DNA of 64,000 nt, taken from contig NZ_OY762555.1 of assembly GCF_963666015.1 (NCBI RefSeq), positions 1,984,001 through 2,048,000 of the forward strand. Reading direction: 5' to 3'. This document shows positions 52,507 through 61,329 of the stretch, one piece after another; the stretch's first letter is position 1, and each line of letters opens with the position of its first letter. This stretch comes from an uncultured Sphaerochaeta sp. (GTDB lineage Bacteria; Spirochaetota; Spirochaetia; Sphaerochaetales; Sphaerochaetaceae). A program made the translations under genes and the position numbers. The notes under the pieces are model-generated. The model ran no database searches, was not told the DNA's origin, and was given only the letters and a program-made list of their open reading frames with translations.

Positions 52507-53457
52507 TTATGCCTTTTTATGTTTGATGGCTTTCTTGGCTCCCCCGATAATATCCTCTACAGACATACCGTAGGCATCAAGCAGCTCATCGGGAAAGCCG
52601 GACTCACCATACACATCCTGCAATCCTAGTCGTACCAAGTAGGCAGGGTTTCCCTCAGCAATCACCTCTGCAATTGCACTACCGAGACCATTGATGATGG
52701 TATGATCCTCTATGGTGACCGCACAACCTGTTTTTCCAAGAATTGCTGCAATTCCTGCTCGATCCAATGGCTTGATGGTTGCAACCTCCACAACCTTCAC
52801 GCCGACCCCCTGTTCTTCCAGCTGTCTTGCAGCCTCTATTACGCGATTAGTAACAAATCCATGGCAGAATAGCGCCACATCATTTCCTTCATCAACAATG
52901 GTGCGTACCTTACCCAAGGGAAACGGTGTTCCATCGGGGAAGACTTTCTCTTCCCGACCACTGCCGATTCGTATATATACCGGTCCATCGATATCAGCAC
53001 TTGCCAGCATCGCTTGATAGACCTGGTTTCCATCTGCAGGGCAAAGAATGGTAAAATTGGGCATTGTTCTGAGAATTCCCACATCCTCAATAAACTGGTG
53101 AGAGACCCCTTCCCTGTTTCCTCCATGCAAGCCACCGTTGGCACCAACAAAGCGGACTTTCAGTGCAGGATAGGAGACAAATGTCCTCATCTGTTCACAA
53201 GCGCGCATCGTCAAGAACCCTGCGTATGTGCAGATGTAGGGCAACAGGCCACTGGAAGCAAGACCACTGGAAACACCCACCCCGTTCTGCTCGGAAATTC
53301 CAAGTTCAATGACACGATCAGGATATGCTTCCAAGAACGGTTCACCCTTAACCACCTTCAGCGAGTCTGTGGAAACAAATACAATATCATCACGCTCTTT
53401 CGCCAAGTGCATCAGTGCGTCTCTAAATCCAATTCTCGTGCTGTCAACACTACTCAT
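52507..53457 (-). CDS. Transketolase, C-terminal section
   Basis: 316 residues: the pyrimidine-binding domain (ELGISEQNGVGVSSGLA with Glu56, which activates thiamine diphosphate) and the C-terminal domain. Together with the next upstream gene it makes an alpha2beta2 split transketolase, moving two-carbon ketol units. Start overlaps the N-section stop by 4 nt. Split versions are frequent in dedicated sugar pathways (for instance apulose-4-phosphate and sulfosugar transketolases). Confidence 0.93.
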   Translation of the reverse strand: MSSVDSTRIGFRDALMHLAKERDDIVFVSTDSLKVVKGEPFLEAYPDRVIELGISEQNGVGVSSGLASSGLLPYICTYAGFLTMRACEQMRTFVSYPALKVRFVGANGGLHGGNREGVSHQFIEDVGILRTMPNFTILCPADGNQVYQAMLASADIDGPVYIRIGSGREEKVFPDGTPFPLGKVRTIVDEGNDVALFCHGFVTNRVIEAARQLEEQGVGVKVVEVATIKPLDRAGIAAILGKTGCAVTIEDHTIINGLGSAIAEVIAEGNPAYLVRLGLQDVYGESGFPDELLDAYGMSVEDIIGGAKKAIKHKKA

Positions 53458-54272
53458 AGAACACCTCCCAGTTCCTTCATGGCAATACGGTATTCTTCAT
53501 CGGTATAGACCCGTTTATGCCAGGAGTTTTCTCCCACCATGAAGGAAACACCGTTTCCCTTGACCGTCTTGCAGATGATTGCCGAAGGTCGTTCAGTTTC
53601 AGCTTTGGCTTTCTCAACCGCTTGTAAAATCTGGGACATATCATGCCCATCAATGCTCTGGGTATGCCAGCCGAAGGCTTTCCACTTATCCTCAATAGGA
53701 TAGGGGCCCGATACCTCACCAACGGTCCCTCCACTTTGGTAGTTGTTGTTGTCAATAAACACGGTCAGGTTTGCTGCCTTCTGATGGCTTGCAGCCATTG
53801 CTGCTTCCCAAATCATTCCTTCCCCAAGTTCACCGTCCCCGGTGACTACATACACCCGATTCTTTTTTTTCTGGATTCGAGCGGCTAGGGCCATGCCCAG
53901 TCCAACCGAGACTCCGTTGCCGAGCGAACCTGTGGTTGCATCAAGACCTTTGGTCTTTGGTGCATAGGGATGCCCCTGCAACATGGAATGTAGGTATCGC
54001 AGGGTATACAGGTCGTCTGCCGGAAAATAACCCCGCCTGGCGAGGGCGGCATACAATACAGGACAAGCGTGTCCCTTGGAGAGTACAAAGCGATCACGAT
54101 CGCTTTTCTCTGGGTCTGATGGGTCAATATTCATCACCTCAAAGTAGAGAGCGGTAATAATATCTGCAACTGAGAAACTCGGACTGGGATGGCCATCTTT
54201 TGTTCGGTAGACCATCTCAACGACATCTCTCCTAAGCTGCAAAGACATCGCATGCAAAGCTTCAAGTTCCAT
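53454..54272 (-). CDS. Transketolase, N-terminal section
   Basis: 272 residues comprising the diphosphate-binding domain of transketolase: GHPSPSFSVADI near the N-terminus, SKGHACPVLYAALA, and the thiamine diphosphate motif GDGELGEG (145-152) ending at NNN (175-177). Coupled to the C-section by a 4-nt overlap and 12 nt downstream of the racemase-fold gene. Confidence 0.94.
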   Translation of the reverse strand: MELEALHAMSLQLRRDVVEMVYRTKDGHPSPSFSVADIITALYFEVMNIDPSDPEKSDRDRFVLSKGHACPVLYAALARRGYFPADDLYTLRYLHSMLQGHPYAPKTKGLDATTGSLGNGVSVGLGMALAARIQKKKNRVYVVTGDGELGEGMIWEAAMAASHQKAANLTVFIDNNNYQSGGTVGEVSGPYPIEDKWKAFGWHTQSIDGHDMSQILQAVEKAKAETERPSAIICKTVKGNGVSFMVGENSWHKRVYTDEEYRIAMKELGGVL

Positions 54273-54284
54273 GGTTTTCTCCTT

Positions 54285-54941
54285 CTACAGCAGTCCCTTG
54301 ATCTGCTCAACACCCAGGCGGGGACTGCTGAGCACTGTCTTGCCGGTTAGCTCGGCAAGCGGCTTTTCCATTCTTGCCATCGAACCCTGGGCAAGAAGAA
54401 TCACATCACAGGAATCAGCTACCCGTTTTGCCGTCTCTGCAATCAGCCGGTCATGGGTTTCTGCATCCCCAGCAGTAATGGCTGGAAAAGCACCCTCGGC
54501 CAAGGCACTGATGGTCCTGATTGATTTCCCAGCCTCCTGTGCACACCTCTGAAGCAATCGGATGGTTGGATCCAAGGTGGTTGGAAGGGTGGCCAGGACA
54601 GCGATTGAATCAGTGAGTTCTATCGCCCGGCGAGCCATCGGCTCATCAATTCTTATGATGGGGATGGGGAAAAATTCCCGAGCACCATATACTGCATCCC
54701 CGATTGAGGAGCAGGTGTTGAGAATCAACTCAGCACCTGAAGCACAAGCAATCTCATAGTATCCATAGAGCCGTCTCTTCACAGCCTTGGTCATCCCCCC
54801 GGCCTCGATGATGTCAGCAATCATGCTGTCATCGAGTATGTTCATCACCTTGTAGTCGCCAAGGGTCTCTTTTATCAGATCCGACAGTGGTTTTACCAAG
54901 GCAGCTCCGGTATAGATTGCGGCAATTGTGTGTTCAGCCAT
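54285..54941 (-). CDS. Asp/Glu/hydantoin racemase-fold protein
   Basis: 218 residues from ATG 54941 (GGGAGGAG upstream). The two-lobed racemase fold is suggested by ILNTCSSIGDAVY with Cys77 and IPIIRIDEPMARRA. The second catalytic Cys, expected in a motif like LGCTG, is replaced: the sequence reads ILLAQGSMAR with Ala184. A one-cysteine enzyme cannot use the normal two-base racemisation, so a decarboxylase, isomerase or other function is more likely. First gene of the transketolase/TRAP operon. Confidence 0.75.
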   Translation of the reverse strand: MAEHTIAAIYTGAALVKPLSDLIKETLGDYKVMNILDDSMIADIIEAGGMTKAVKRRLYGYYEIACASGAELILNTCSSIGDAVYGAREFFPIPIIRIDEPMARRAIELTDSIAVLATLPTTLDPTIRLLQRCAQEAGKSIRTISALAEGAFPAITAGDAETHDRLIAETAKRVADSCDVILLAQGSMARMEKPLAELTGKTVLSSPRLGVEQIKGLL

Positions 54942-54965
54942 GAATACTCCTCCCAATTCCTATAA

Positions 54966-54985
54966 CATCATACATCATACATATG
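54966..54985. promoter_or_regulatory. Tandem CATCATA repeats in the operon promoter region
   Basis: Two tandem CATCATA copies (54966-54979) followed by CATATG lie 25-45 nt upstream of the first gene of the transketolase/TRAP operon. A minus-strand TTGACA (55010-55015) lies upstream, with only a weak -10. They share GTATGAT (minus strand) with the candidate GntR operator near 48180. Confidence 0.35.
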
Positions 54986-55044
54986 AAGAATGCGGCACAT
55001 TTTTCAATCTGTCAAGGAAAAATTTGGGGACCCCCATCTGAGGT

Positions 55045-55074
55045 TAAAAATAGGACCCCTAAAAAAGGAGTCCT
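55045..55074 (-). terminator. Terminator after the aldo/keto reductase gene
   Basis: AGGACCCC (55052-55059) and GGAGTCCT (55067-55074) pair with one mismatch around an A/T loop, followed on the minus strand by ATTTTTA. Confidence 0.65.
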
Positions 55075-55099
55075 GAATAAAACCTATTACCAATATCGA

Positions 55100-56083
55100 C
55101 TAATAAGGACCACGGATGTGTTGTATCACCTTGTCCTGATAGAACTTCTCCAATTCCTTATGCAGCTCAGCTGAGAGAGGAGGAAGATCAGAGATTGCAG
55201 CATTGTCCAGCACCTGTGATGGCCGGCTGGCACCAGGAATTACCACAGAGACAGCATCAAAGTCGAGAATCCAGCGCAGTGCCATCTGGGCAAGGGACAT
55301 TCCCTCCGGCTTCATAGTCTTGATCTCCTCAGCCAGTTCAACTCCTTTCTCAAAAGGAATACCAGCAAAGGTCTCTCCAACATTGAATGAAGCTCCATCG
55401 CGATTGAAGTTACGGTGGTCGCTCTCATCAAAGGTGGTATTTTTCGTCATCTTCCCTGAGAGTAATCCACTTGCCAACGGAACACGAGCAATGATGGAGA
55501 CCTCTTTTTCCTTGGCTTTGGAGAAGAGGTCGGTGATCAGTTTCTGTCGGAACATGTTGAAGATAACCTGCAGAGAGGCAATCCCCTCCTCTTTTAGGCA
55601 GATCAATCCCTCTTCCACGGACTCAACACTTGCCCCGAAGTCGGCAATCTTTCCCTGTTTTTTCAGATCTCTCAAGACATCAAAGACAGCACCTTCTTCC
55701 AGAACCTCTTGCGGAATACAGTGCAGCTGGATCAAATCCAAGCGTTCAACTCCCAAACGGGTGAGAGATGCATCGGTATGGCGAATCATTGCCTCAGGGG
55801 TGAAGTTCCCAGGCCAACCAGGATTTCCACCACGTCCCAATTTAGTAGCAACAAAGAAGGAATCTCGTTGGGATTTAAGAAATTTTCCAATGAACTTCTC
55901 GCTCCTCCCGTCACCATACACGTCAGCGGTATCAAAAAAGGTAATACCGGCATCCATCGCGGTTTGGAGGATTTTCATGGCAGTCTCATCCTCAACGGTA
56001 CCCCATGATCCACCGATCTGCCAGGTTCCCAATCCAACTTCGGAAACCATGATCTTATTCGTACCAAACGGTCTTCTCTTCAT
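55100..56083 (-). CDS. Aldo/keto reductase
   Basis: 327 residues of the AKR (beta/alpha)8 barrel. N-terminal strand GLGTWQIGGSWG, catalytic Asp-Tyr-Lys-His tetrad visible as FFDTADVYG (Asp, Tyr), FFVATKLGR (Lys) and DLIQLHCIP (His). The C-terminal nucleotide-binding segment VSVVIPGASRPSQVLDNA binds NADPH. GGAGGATCAAGT precedes ATG. It reduces a carbonyl in a sugar or aldehyde. It is separated from the transketolase/TRAP operon by its own terminator. Confidence 0.93.
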   Translation of the reverse strand: MKRRPFGTNKIMVSEVGLGTWQIGGSWGTVEDETAMKILQTAMDAGITFFDTADVYGDGRSEKFIGKFLKSQRDSFFVATKLGRGGNPGWPGNFTPEAMIRHTDASLTRLGVERLDLIQLHCIPQEVLEEGAVFDVLRDLKKQGKIADFGASVESVEEGLICLKEEGIASLQVIFNMFRQKLITDLFSKAKEKEVSIIARVPLASGLLSGKMTKNTTFDESDHRNFNRDGASFNVGETFAGIPFEKGVELAEEIKTMKPEGMSLAQMALRWILDFDAVSVVIPGASRPSQVLDNAAISDLPPLSAELHKELEKFYQDKVIQHIRGPY

Positions 56084-56157
56084 ACTTGATCCTCCAATTA
56101 TTGTGTATCTCTCTTCATTTTAGGAAGCTCTCATACAAAAAGCAAGGAATTCTGGCC

Positions 56158-56847
56158 TTAGAGCTGAGAGAGGAAAGCATCCCATAAGGTATCTTGCGGG
56201 GGATCGGCAATAATGGTTATCTCTTCCTTGCGTACCGGGTGAACAAAGGAGATGGATCTCGCATGGAGGCAGATTCCCCCATCGGGGTTGGAACGGGGAA
56301 ATCCATATTTGAGGTCCCCCTTGATATGCAGGCCGATTGCAGCAAGCTGCGCCCTGATCTGGTGATGTCTACCGGTATGCAGTAATACCTCAAGGAGGAA
56401 GTAGGTTTTGCTTGCAGCGATAAGACGGTAATCCATCTTCGCAAGCTTCCCTTTCTGTCTCTCCACAGGAAGCGCAACACTCTTATTCGCCTTCGTATCA
56501 CGGATAATGTAGTGAAGCAAGGTACCCTCTGTATCGTTGGGGACCTTATCCACAATCGCCCAGTAGGTCTTCTTCACGGTATTGCCCTTGAAGAGCTCAT
56601 TCATCCTGACCAGAGCCTTTTCAGTCTTTGCAAAAATCACCAAACCACTGGTTGGCCGGTCCAAGCGATGAGGTATACCTAAATAGACATTCCCCTTCTT
56701 TTCATAGGTTACCTTCAGGTATTCCTTGACAAGATCCGCAAGTGTTTTATCTCCAGTCTTGTCTCCTTGTACCAACTCACCACCACGCTTGTTCACCACG
56801 ATCAAGTGGTTGTCCTCATACAGGATCCGACCTTCAAGTTGCTCCAT
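56158..56847 (-). CDS. RluA family pseudouridine synthase
   Basis: 229 residues. The catalytic HRLDRPTSGL motif (60-69, Asp63) is intact; LLHTGRHHQIRAQLA and the C-terminal LHARSISF motifs also fit RluA. No S4 RNA-binding domain. It converts specific uridines in rRNA or tRNA to pseudouridine. Its ATG shares a base with the parC stop (TAATG), so it is co-translated with topoisomerase IV, an arrangement I do not recognise from other groups. Confidence 0.92.
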   Translation of the reverse strand: MEQLEGRILYEDNHLIVVNKRGGELVQGDKTGDKTLADLVKEYLKVTYEKKGNVYLGIPHRLDRPTSGLVIFAKTEKALVRMNELFKGNTVKKTYWAIVDKVPNDTEGTLLHYIIRDTKANKSVALPVERQKGKLAKMDYRLIAASKTYFLLEVLLHTGRHHQIRAQLAAIGLHIKGDLKYGFPRSNPDGGICLHARSISFVHPVRKEEITIIADPPQDTLWDAFLSQL

Positions 56848-58826
56848 TATTCCCTCTCCATCTCATCATCGAAGAGCGACGGTTCCCGCTGGTCTTCGTG
56901 TACCACTTCTTTTACTGCCCTGAGCCGTATGGAAGCCACTTCCTTGACAGCCAGGCGAACCCCGTTTGCCTTTACACCCTTGGGCTTGTAATCGGAGAAG
57001 TAGAACTTCTCCTCCAGAATCCTGAGCCCTGGTTTTTTCTTATAGGTAAGATTCATCTCAGCATTTTCGAAGGTGGACAGCTTGACTATCTTGAAGTTCC
57101 CTTCCGGTACCAGTGGGTAGAGCTTCTTCAGCTGGTAGCTCACAATCTGGCATCGCTTGATAAAGAGATACTTGTAGGTTTTCTCCTGGTAAATGACCGT
57201 AAAGACTATCTTGGATAGCTCTTCCTTGTCAGCAAGCCCACAATAGAGCATCCCCTTCCCGACAAATTCCTTCTCGGGGGCATCAATCACCTGATAATTA
57301 CCATCCTTGCGAATTACCAGGATACGGTCAAAGGGACTGACATCGAATAGGGTATTTCCTTTCTTTACATCATATCCCAGGTAGCCCGCCGCAGCATCAT
57401 AGCGAAGGGGTAGATTGCGCTCAGCGACCTCTTTCACATCAATCATATCAAACTTCTTGATCGTACTCTTACGCTTATGATCCTCATCGGACATGAGCTC
57501 TTTCAACTCTGCAATGAACGAGAGCGCATAGCCGGTAAGATCTGCAAGCTTCTTCTCTATCGCTGCAAGCTGTTCGTTGACCTGCTCAATCTCCTGATGA
57601 TTCTTCTCAATGTCAAACAAACTGATGCGTCGGATGGGGATCTTGAGCAGACGTTCAACATCCTCACTATCAAGCGGGCGGAGCAGTGCTTCAGTAAACG
57701 GCTTGAATCCGCTGACAACAGCCTTGTTCACATCTTCAGCACTTTTTTTCTGTTCGATGCGTTTGTAGATCCGCTCTTCAATAAAGATTCTTTCCAGGGT
57801 CCTGTAGTGAAGCTTGTCCAACAGATGCCCCTTCTCCAGCTTCAACTCTGCTTCCAGTACATCAACCAAGTGATGTGCATGGAAATCCAGTATCTCATGC
57901 ACCCCCATGATGGTAGGAGTATTATCCCTGATTACAAGTGGATTGACTGAGAGCTTGGTCTCACATGCCGTATAGGCGTATAAGGCATCCACAATTTCCT
58001 TTGAATAGGTGTTTCGGGCAAGGCTGATTTCGATGTTCACCTTCTCTGCGGTATAGTCTGTAATGGAGCTGATCTTCAGCTTTCCCTTTTTGGCCGCATC
58101 CTCGACCGAGCGGATCATCATCTCGCTGGTGGTCCCATAGGGGAGTTCCTCGATGATGATGCGTTTAGGATCCTTGGTATTCAGTTTTGCCCTGATGGAG
58201 ACTGAACCCCGTCCATCGTTATAGTCATCAACATCAACGATGCCCCCTCCTGGGAAATCAGGATAGAGTTCGTACGACTCTCCCCGTAAGGAGGCCGCCA
58301 TTCCATCAAACACCTCAAGCGGATTATGGGGAAGAATATAGGTACTCATTCCCACAGCGATACCACTAACCCCTTGTATGAGGACAACAGGAATCTTGGC
58401 AGGAAACGCTATAGGTTCCTTGTTCCTTCCATCGTATGATTCCACAAACTCGGTAAGCTCAGGATTATACAATACCTTCTTGGCAAAGGGGAGAAGACGA
58501 CATTCAATATATCGTGCCGCAGCAGCCCTGTCTCCGGTCAAGATATTTCCGTAGTTACCCTGTCGCTCAATAAACAAGTCACAATTGGCAAGGTTTACCA
58601 AGGCTTCGTAGATGGAAGAGTCCCCATGCGGGTGGTAGCGCATCGCCCACCCTACTACGTTTGCAACCTTATGAAACTTACCGTCATCCATCTCAAATAG
58701 CGTATGGATGATCCTCCTCTGTACAGGCTTGAATCCATCCACAAGATCGGGGATCGCCCTCTCCTTGATGACATAGCTTGCGTATTCCAGGAAGTTCTCT
58801 TTGAAAATTGCGTGTGCCTGGGTCAT
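56847..58826 (-). CDS. parC: DNA topoisomerase IV subunit A
   Basis: 659 residues. The breakage-reunion domain holds catalytic Tyr106 in AAAARYIECR and the region IPDLVDGFKPVQRRI. After the core comes a shortened C-terminal region (about residues 490-659), smaller than the six-bladed beta-pinwheel of full ParC or GyrA. The length is below E. coli ParC (752). Overlaps parE by 1 nt (TGATG) and the RluA gene by 1 nt. Decatenates replicated chromosomes. Confidence 0.9.
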   Translation of the reverse strand: MTQAHAIFKENFLEYASYVIKERAIPDLVDGFKPVQRRIIHTLFEMDDGKFHKVANVVGWAMRYHPHGDSSIYEALVNLANCDLFIERQGNYGNILTGDRAAAARYIECRLLPFAKKVLYNPELTEFVESYDGRNKEPIAFPAKIPVVLIQGVSGIAVGMSTYILPHNPLEVFDGMAASLRGESYELYPDFPGGGIVDVDDYNDGRGSVSIRAKLNTKDPKRIIIEELPYGTTSEMMIRSVEDAAKKGKLKISSITDYTAEKVNIEISLARNTYSKEIVDALYAYTACETKLSVNPLVIRDNTPTIMGVHEILDFHAHHLVDVLEAELKLEKGHLLDKLHYRTLERIFIEERIYKRIEQKKSAEDVNKAVVSGFKPFTEALLRPLDSEDVERLLKIPIRRISLFDIEKNHQEIEQVNEQLAAIEKKLADLTGYALSFIAELKELMSDEDHKRKSTIKKFDMIDVKEVAERNLPLRYDAAAGYLGYDVKKGNTLFDVSPFDRILVIRKDGNYQVIDAPEKEFVGKGMLYCGLADKEELSKIVFTVIYQEKTYKYLFIKRCQIVSYQLKKLYPLVPEGNFKIVKLSTFENAEMNLTYKKKPGLRILEEKFYFSDYKPKGVKANGVRLAVKEVASIRLRAVKEVVHEDQREPSLFDDEMERE

Positions 58827-60628
58827 CAGATCAAATTCTCCATAATGAATTCGCGTCGTTCAGGCGTATTGCTGCCCATATAGAACTCCATGGTTTTATG
58901 CATCTCATTCATTCCAGCAATGGAGACTGGAAGCAGACGCATATCCTCCCCGATGAATTGTCCGAACTCCTTCGGGTCTATCTCTCCAAGCCCTTTGAAT
59001 CGGGTCACTTCAGCATTTCTTATCTGGCTAGTGGCGTGGTTCCGCTCCTTCTCACTGTAACAGTATACCGTTTGTGTCTTGTTTCGTACACGGAACAAGG
59101 GAGTCTCCAGAATATAGAGACGACCGGAGAGCACCAGATCCTCAAAATAGGTCAGAAAATAGGTCATCAACAGGTTACGGATATGGAACCCATCAGTGTC
59201 GGCATCGGTAGCGATAATGACTTTTCCGTACCGTAGCCCTTCCACTCCGTTCTCTATACCAAGTGCCACCATCATATTATAGAGCTCGGCGTTCTTGTAT
59301 ATTTCCGTTTTCTTCTTCCCGAACACGTTGACTATCTTTCCCCTGAGGCTGAATACCGCTTGGGTCATGACATCACGTGTCTTGGTGATCGTTCCGCTGG
59401 CGCTATCTCCCTCAGTGAGGAAGATCATGGAGTTATCACACGCTTCCTGATGGGCATTGCTTTGTCCCAGGTGATACTTGCAATCCTTAAGCTTGGGAAT
59501 ATTCAGACTGACCTTCTTGGCCGACTCCCTTGCACCCTTCTTTACTTCATTCAGTTCTTTACGAAGTTTCTCGTTGTTAAGGATCTTCTGGTTGATTTTC
59601 TCCGCTTCTGTGGTGTTTTTCAGCAGGAAGTCGACAATGGCGTCCTTTACTTCATTGACAATCCAGGTCCTGATTTCAGTGTTGCTGAGTTTGTTTTTCG
59701 TCTGGGATTCAAATACCGGTTCCTTGATCTTGACAGCAATGGCTCCAACTACCCCTTCCCTCACGTCCTGTGGTGCCCAGTTCTTCTTGAAGTACTCGTT
59801 TATACCTTTGAGAATACCCTCTTTGAATGCACTCTGATGGGTTCCCCCATCGGTAGTATGCTGGCCATTCACATAGGAGAAGTAGTTCTCACCATAAGAG
59901 CCTGTTACATGGGTCAGGGAAAACTCAAGCTGCTTGCTCTGGTAGTGGATGATCGAGTAGAGGTTTTCTGTGCCCACCTCTTTATCCAGAAGGTCATACA
60001 GGCCATTGGATGATTTATAGGCACGATTATTATAATTGATTGTGAGTCCTGTATTGAGATAGGCATAGCTCCAGATCCTGGAGATGACAAAGTCTTCATT
60101 ATAGGAGTAATCACCAAACAGCTCCGGGTCAGGGGTGAAAAGTACTTCCGTACCATCTGCATCCTCTGACTTACCACTCTTTTCACTGACCAGTATTCCT
60201 TTCTCAAAGATAGCCGTGCTGTATTTACCTTCACGATAGCTGGTGACCTGAAAATGTGAGGAGAGAGCATTCACTGCCTTGGTACCAACACCATTGAGAC
60301 CAACAGAGAACTGGAAGACATCATCACTATACTTTGCACCGGTATTGATGATTGAGACACAGTCGACCACTTTCCCGAGGGGAATACCGCGACCGAAGTC
60401 TCTTACCGACACCTCACTCTCTTTCAGTCGGATGACGATACGGCTGCCATAGCCCATGATGAACTCGTCGATGCTGTTATCCACCACCTCCTTGAGAAGG
60501 ATGTAGATACCATCATCGACATGGGTACCGTTTCCCAACCGCCCGATATACATACCGGGACGTTTTCGAATATGTTCCAACGCGCTGAGCGTAAGGATTT
60601 TCGATTCATCATATGTTGTCTTCGCCAT
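58826..60628 (-). CDS. parE: DNA topoisomerase IV subunit B
   Basis: 600 residues. GHKL ATPase domain with EVVDNSIDEF, VRDFGRGIPLG and the ATP-lid GLNGVGTKAVNALS; transducer domain; TOPRIM with EGDSASG and DADTDGFH; the expected RFKGLGE motif near the C-terminus. It drives strand passage by ParC. ATG is 8 nt after a near-perfect sigma-70 promoter, so the mRNA should be leaderless. Confidence 0.93.
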   Translation of the reverse strand: MAKTTYDESKILTLSALEHIRKRPGMYIGRLGNGTHVDDGIYILLKEVVDNSIDEFIMGYGSRIVIRLKESEVSVRDFGRGIPLGKVVDCVSIINTGAKYSDDVFQFSVGLNGVGTKAVNALSSHFQVTSYREGKYSTAIFEKGILVSEKSGKSEDADGTEVLFTPDPELFGDYSYNEDFVISRIWSYAYLNTGLTINYNNRAYKSSNGLYDLLDKEVGTENLYSIIHYQSKQLEFSLTHVTGSYGENYFSYVNGQHTTDGGTHQSAFKEGILKGINEYFKKNWAPQDVREGVVGAIAVKIKEPVFESQTKNKLSNTEIRTWIVNEVKDAIVDFLLKNTTEAEKINQKILNNEKLRKELNEVKKGARESAKKVSLNIPKLKDCKYHLGQSNAHQEACDNSMIFLTEGDSASGTITKTRDVMTQAVFSLRGKIVNVFGKKKTEIYKNAELYNMMVALGIENGVEGLRYGKVIIATDADTDGFHIRNLLMTYFLTYFEDLVLSGRLYILETPLFRVRNKTQTVYCYSEKERNHATSQIRNAEVTRFKGLGEIDPKEFGQFIGEDMRLLPVSIAGMNEMHKTMEFYMGSNTPERREFIMENLI

Positions 60629-60636
60629 GACTGTGC

Positions 60637-60665
60637 ATTATAGCAGAATTCTACAATGATGGCAA
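60637..60665 (-). promoter_or_regulatory. parE promoter abutting the start codon
   Basis: TTGCCA (60660-60665), 17-bp spacer and TATAAT (60637-60642), a very good sigma-70 promoter. Only 8 nt separate the -10 from ATG 60628, so transcription should begin within 0-2 nt of the AUG. Confidence 0.75.
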
Positions 60666-60717
60666 AATAGTCAGCAGAATAAATCTCTTGCAGGATGGGT
60701 TGTCAGTGCACTACCCT

Positions 60718-61320
60718 ATGAACATGAACACCATCCTCTTGGTTTATCTTGGTATCTCATTTGCTCACCTTAGCTTCCGCTCAGAAGGTTTTCCTTTTCT
60801 TGGAAATTTGACAAAAGTTTTATTGATGCCTACCCTGATGCTATTTCTCATGCAACAGGGGGATTATCCCCTACTTCTTGCTGCGCTTCTCTTTGCCACC
60901 ATCGGGGATGCCTTGTTGACCAAGGGGCATCAAGGCACCCTGTTTCTCTGGGGTATGGGTAGCTTTGCGGTCTGCCATATATTCTACGGAATCCACGTAC
61001 TCTCGTTGGGTGTAGACTGGATTCTCTCCGCCATTGCCTTTGCAGGCCTCATGATTCCCTATAGCCTGTTGTATCGTCTGATCGGAAAACAGAAGGGTTC
61101 TGTCAAATACCTCGCATATACTGTGTTGCTTTTCATGCTTGCTTCCCTGTTGACAGGACTTGCCTCACCACTCTGCATCATGGGAGTATTGCTGTTCATA
61201 CTAAGCGATACCATGATCGGTATGGACAGTCTTGCAATGAAACACGTAAACGAAACCAGTGAGATGGGAAGTTATATCCTCGCTCAACTCTTACTGGTTC
61301 TAGGATTCACCGCACTGTAG
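60718..61320 (+). CDS. YhhN (TMEM86) family lysoplasmalogenase-like protein
   Basis: About 200 residues, eight predicted helices. YhhN signatures: GNLTKVLLMPTLMLFL, ATIGDALLTKG and LFILSDTMIGMDSL, the family's conserved acidic pairs. Members hydrolyse the vinyl ether of lysoplasmalogens; spirochaetes and other anaerobes contain plasmalogens, which fits. Start ATG 60718 or 60724; neither has a clear Shine-Dalgarno sequence. Divergent from parE. Confidence 0.8.
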   Translation: MNMNTILLVYLGISFAHLSFRSEGFPFLGNLTKVLLMPTLMLFLMQQGDYPLLLAALLFATIGDALLTKGHQGTLFLWGMGSFAVCHIFYGIHVLSLGVDWILSAIAFAGLMIPYSLLYRLIGKQKGSVKYLAYTVLLFMLASLLTGLASPLCIMGVLLFILSDTMIGMDSLAMKHVNETSEMGSYILAQLLLVLGFTAL

Positions 61321-61329
61321 GAGAATAAA

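Noticed and set aside
47440..54941. Assignment of the transketolase/TRAP operon to the sulfoquinovose transketolase or apiose pathways
   Set aside because: Both use split transketolases, but the isomerase, kinase or sulfoacetaldehyde enzymes that define those pathways are not in this cluster.
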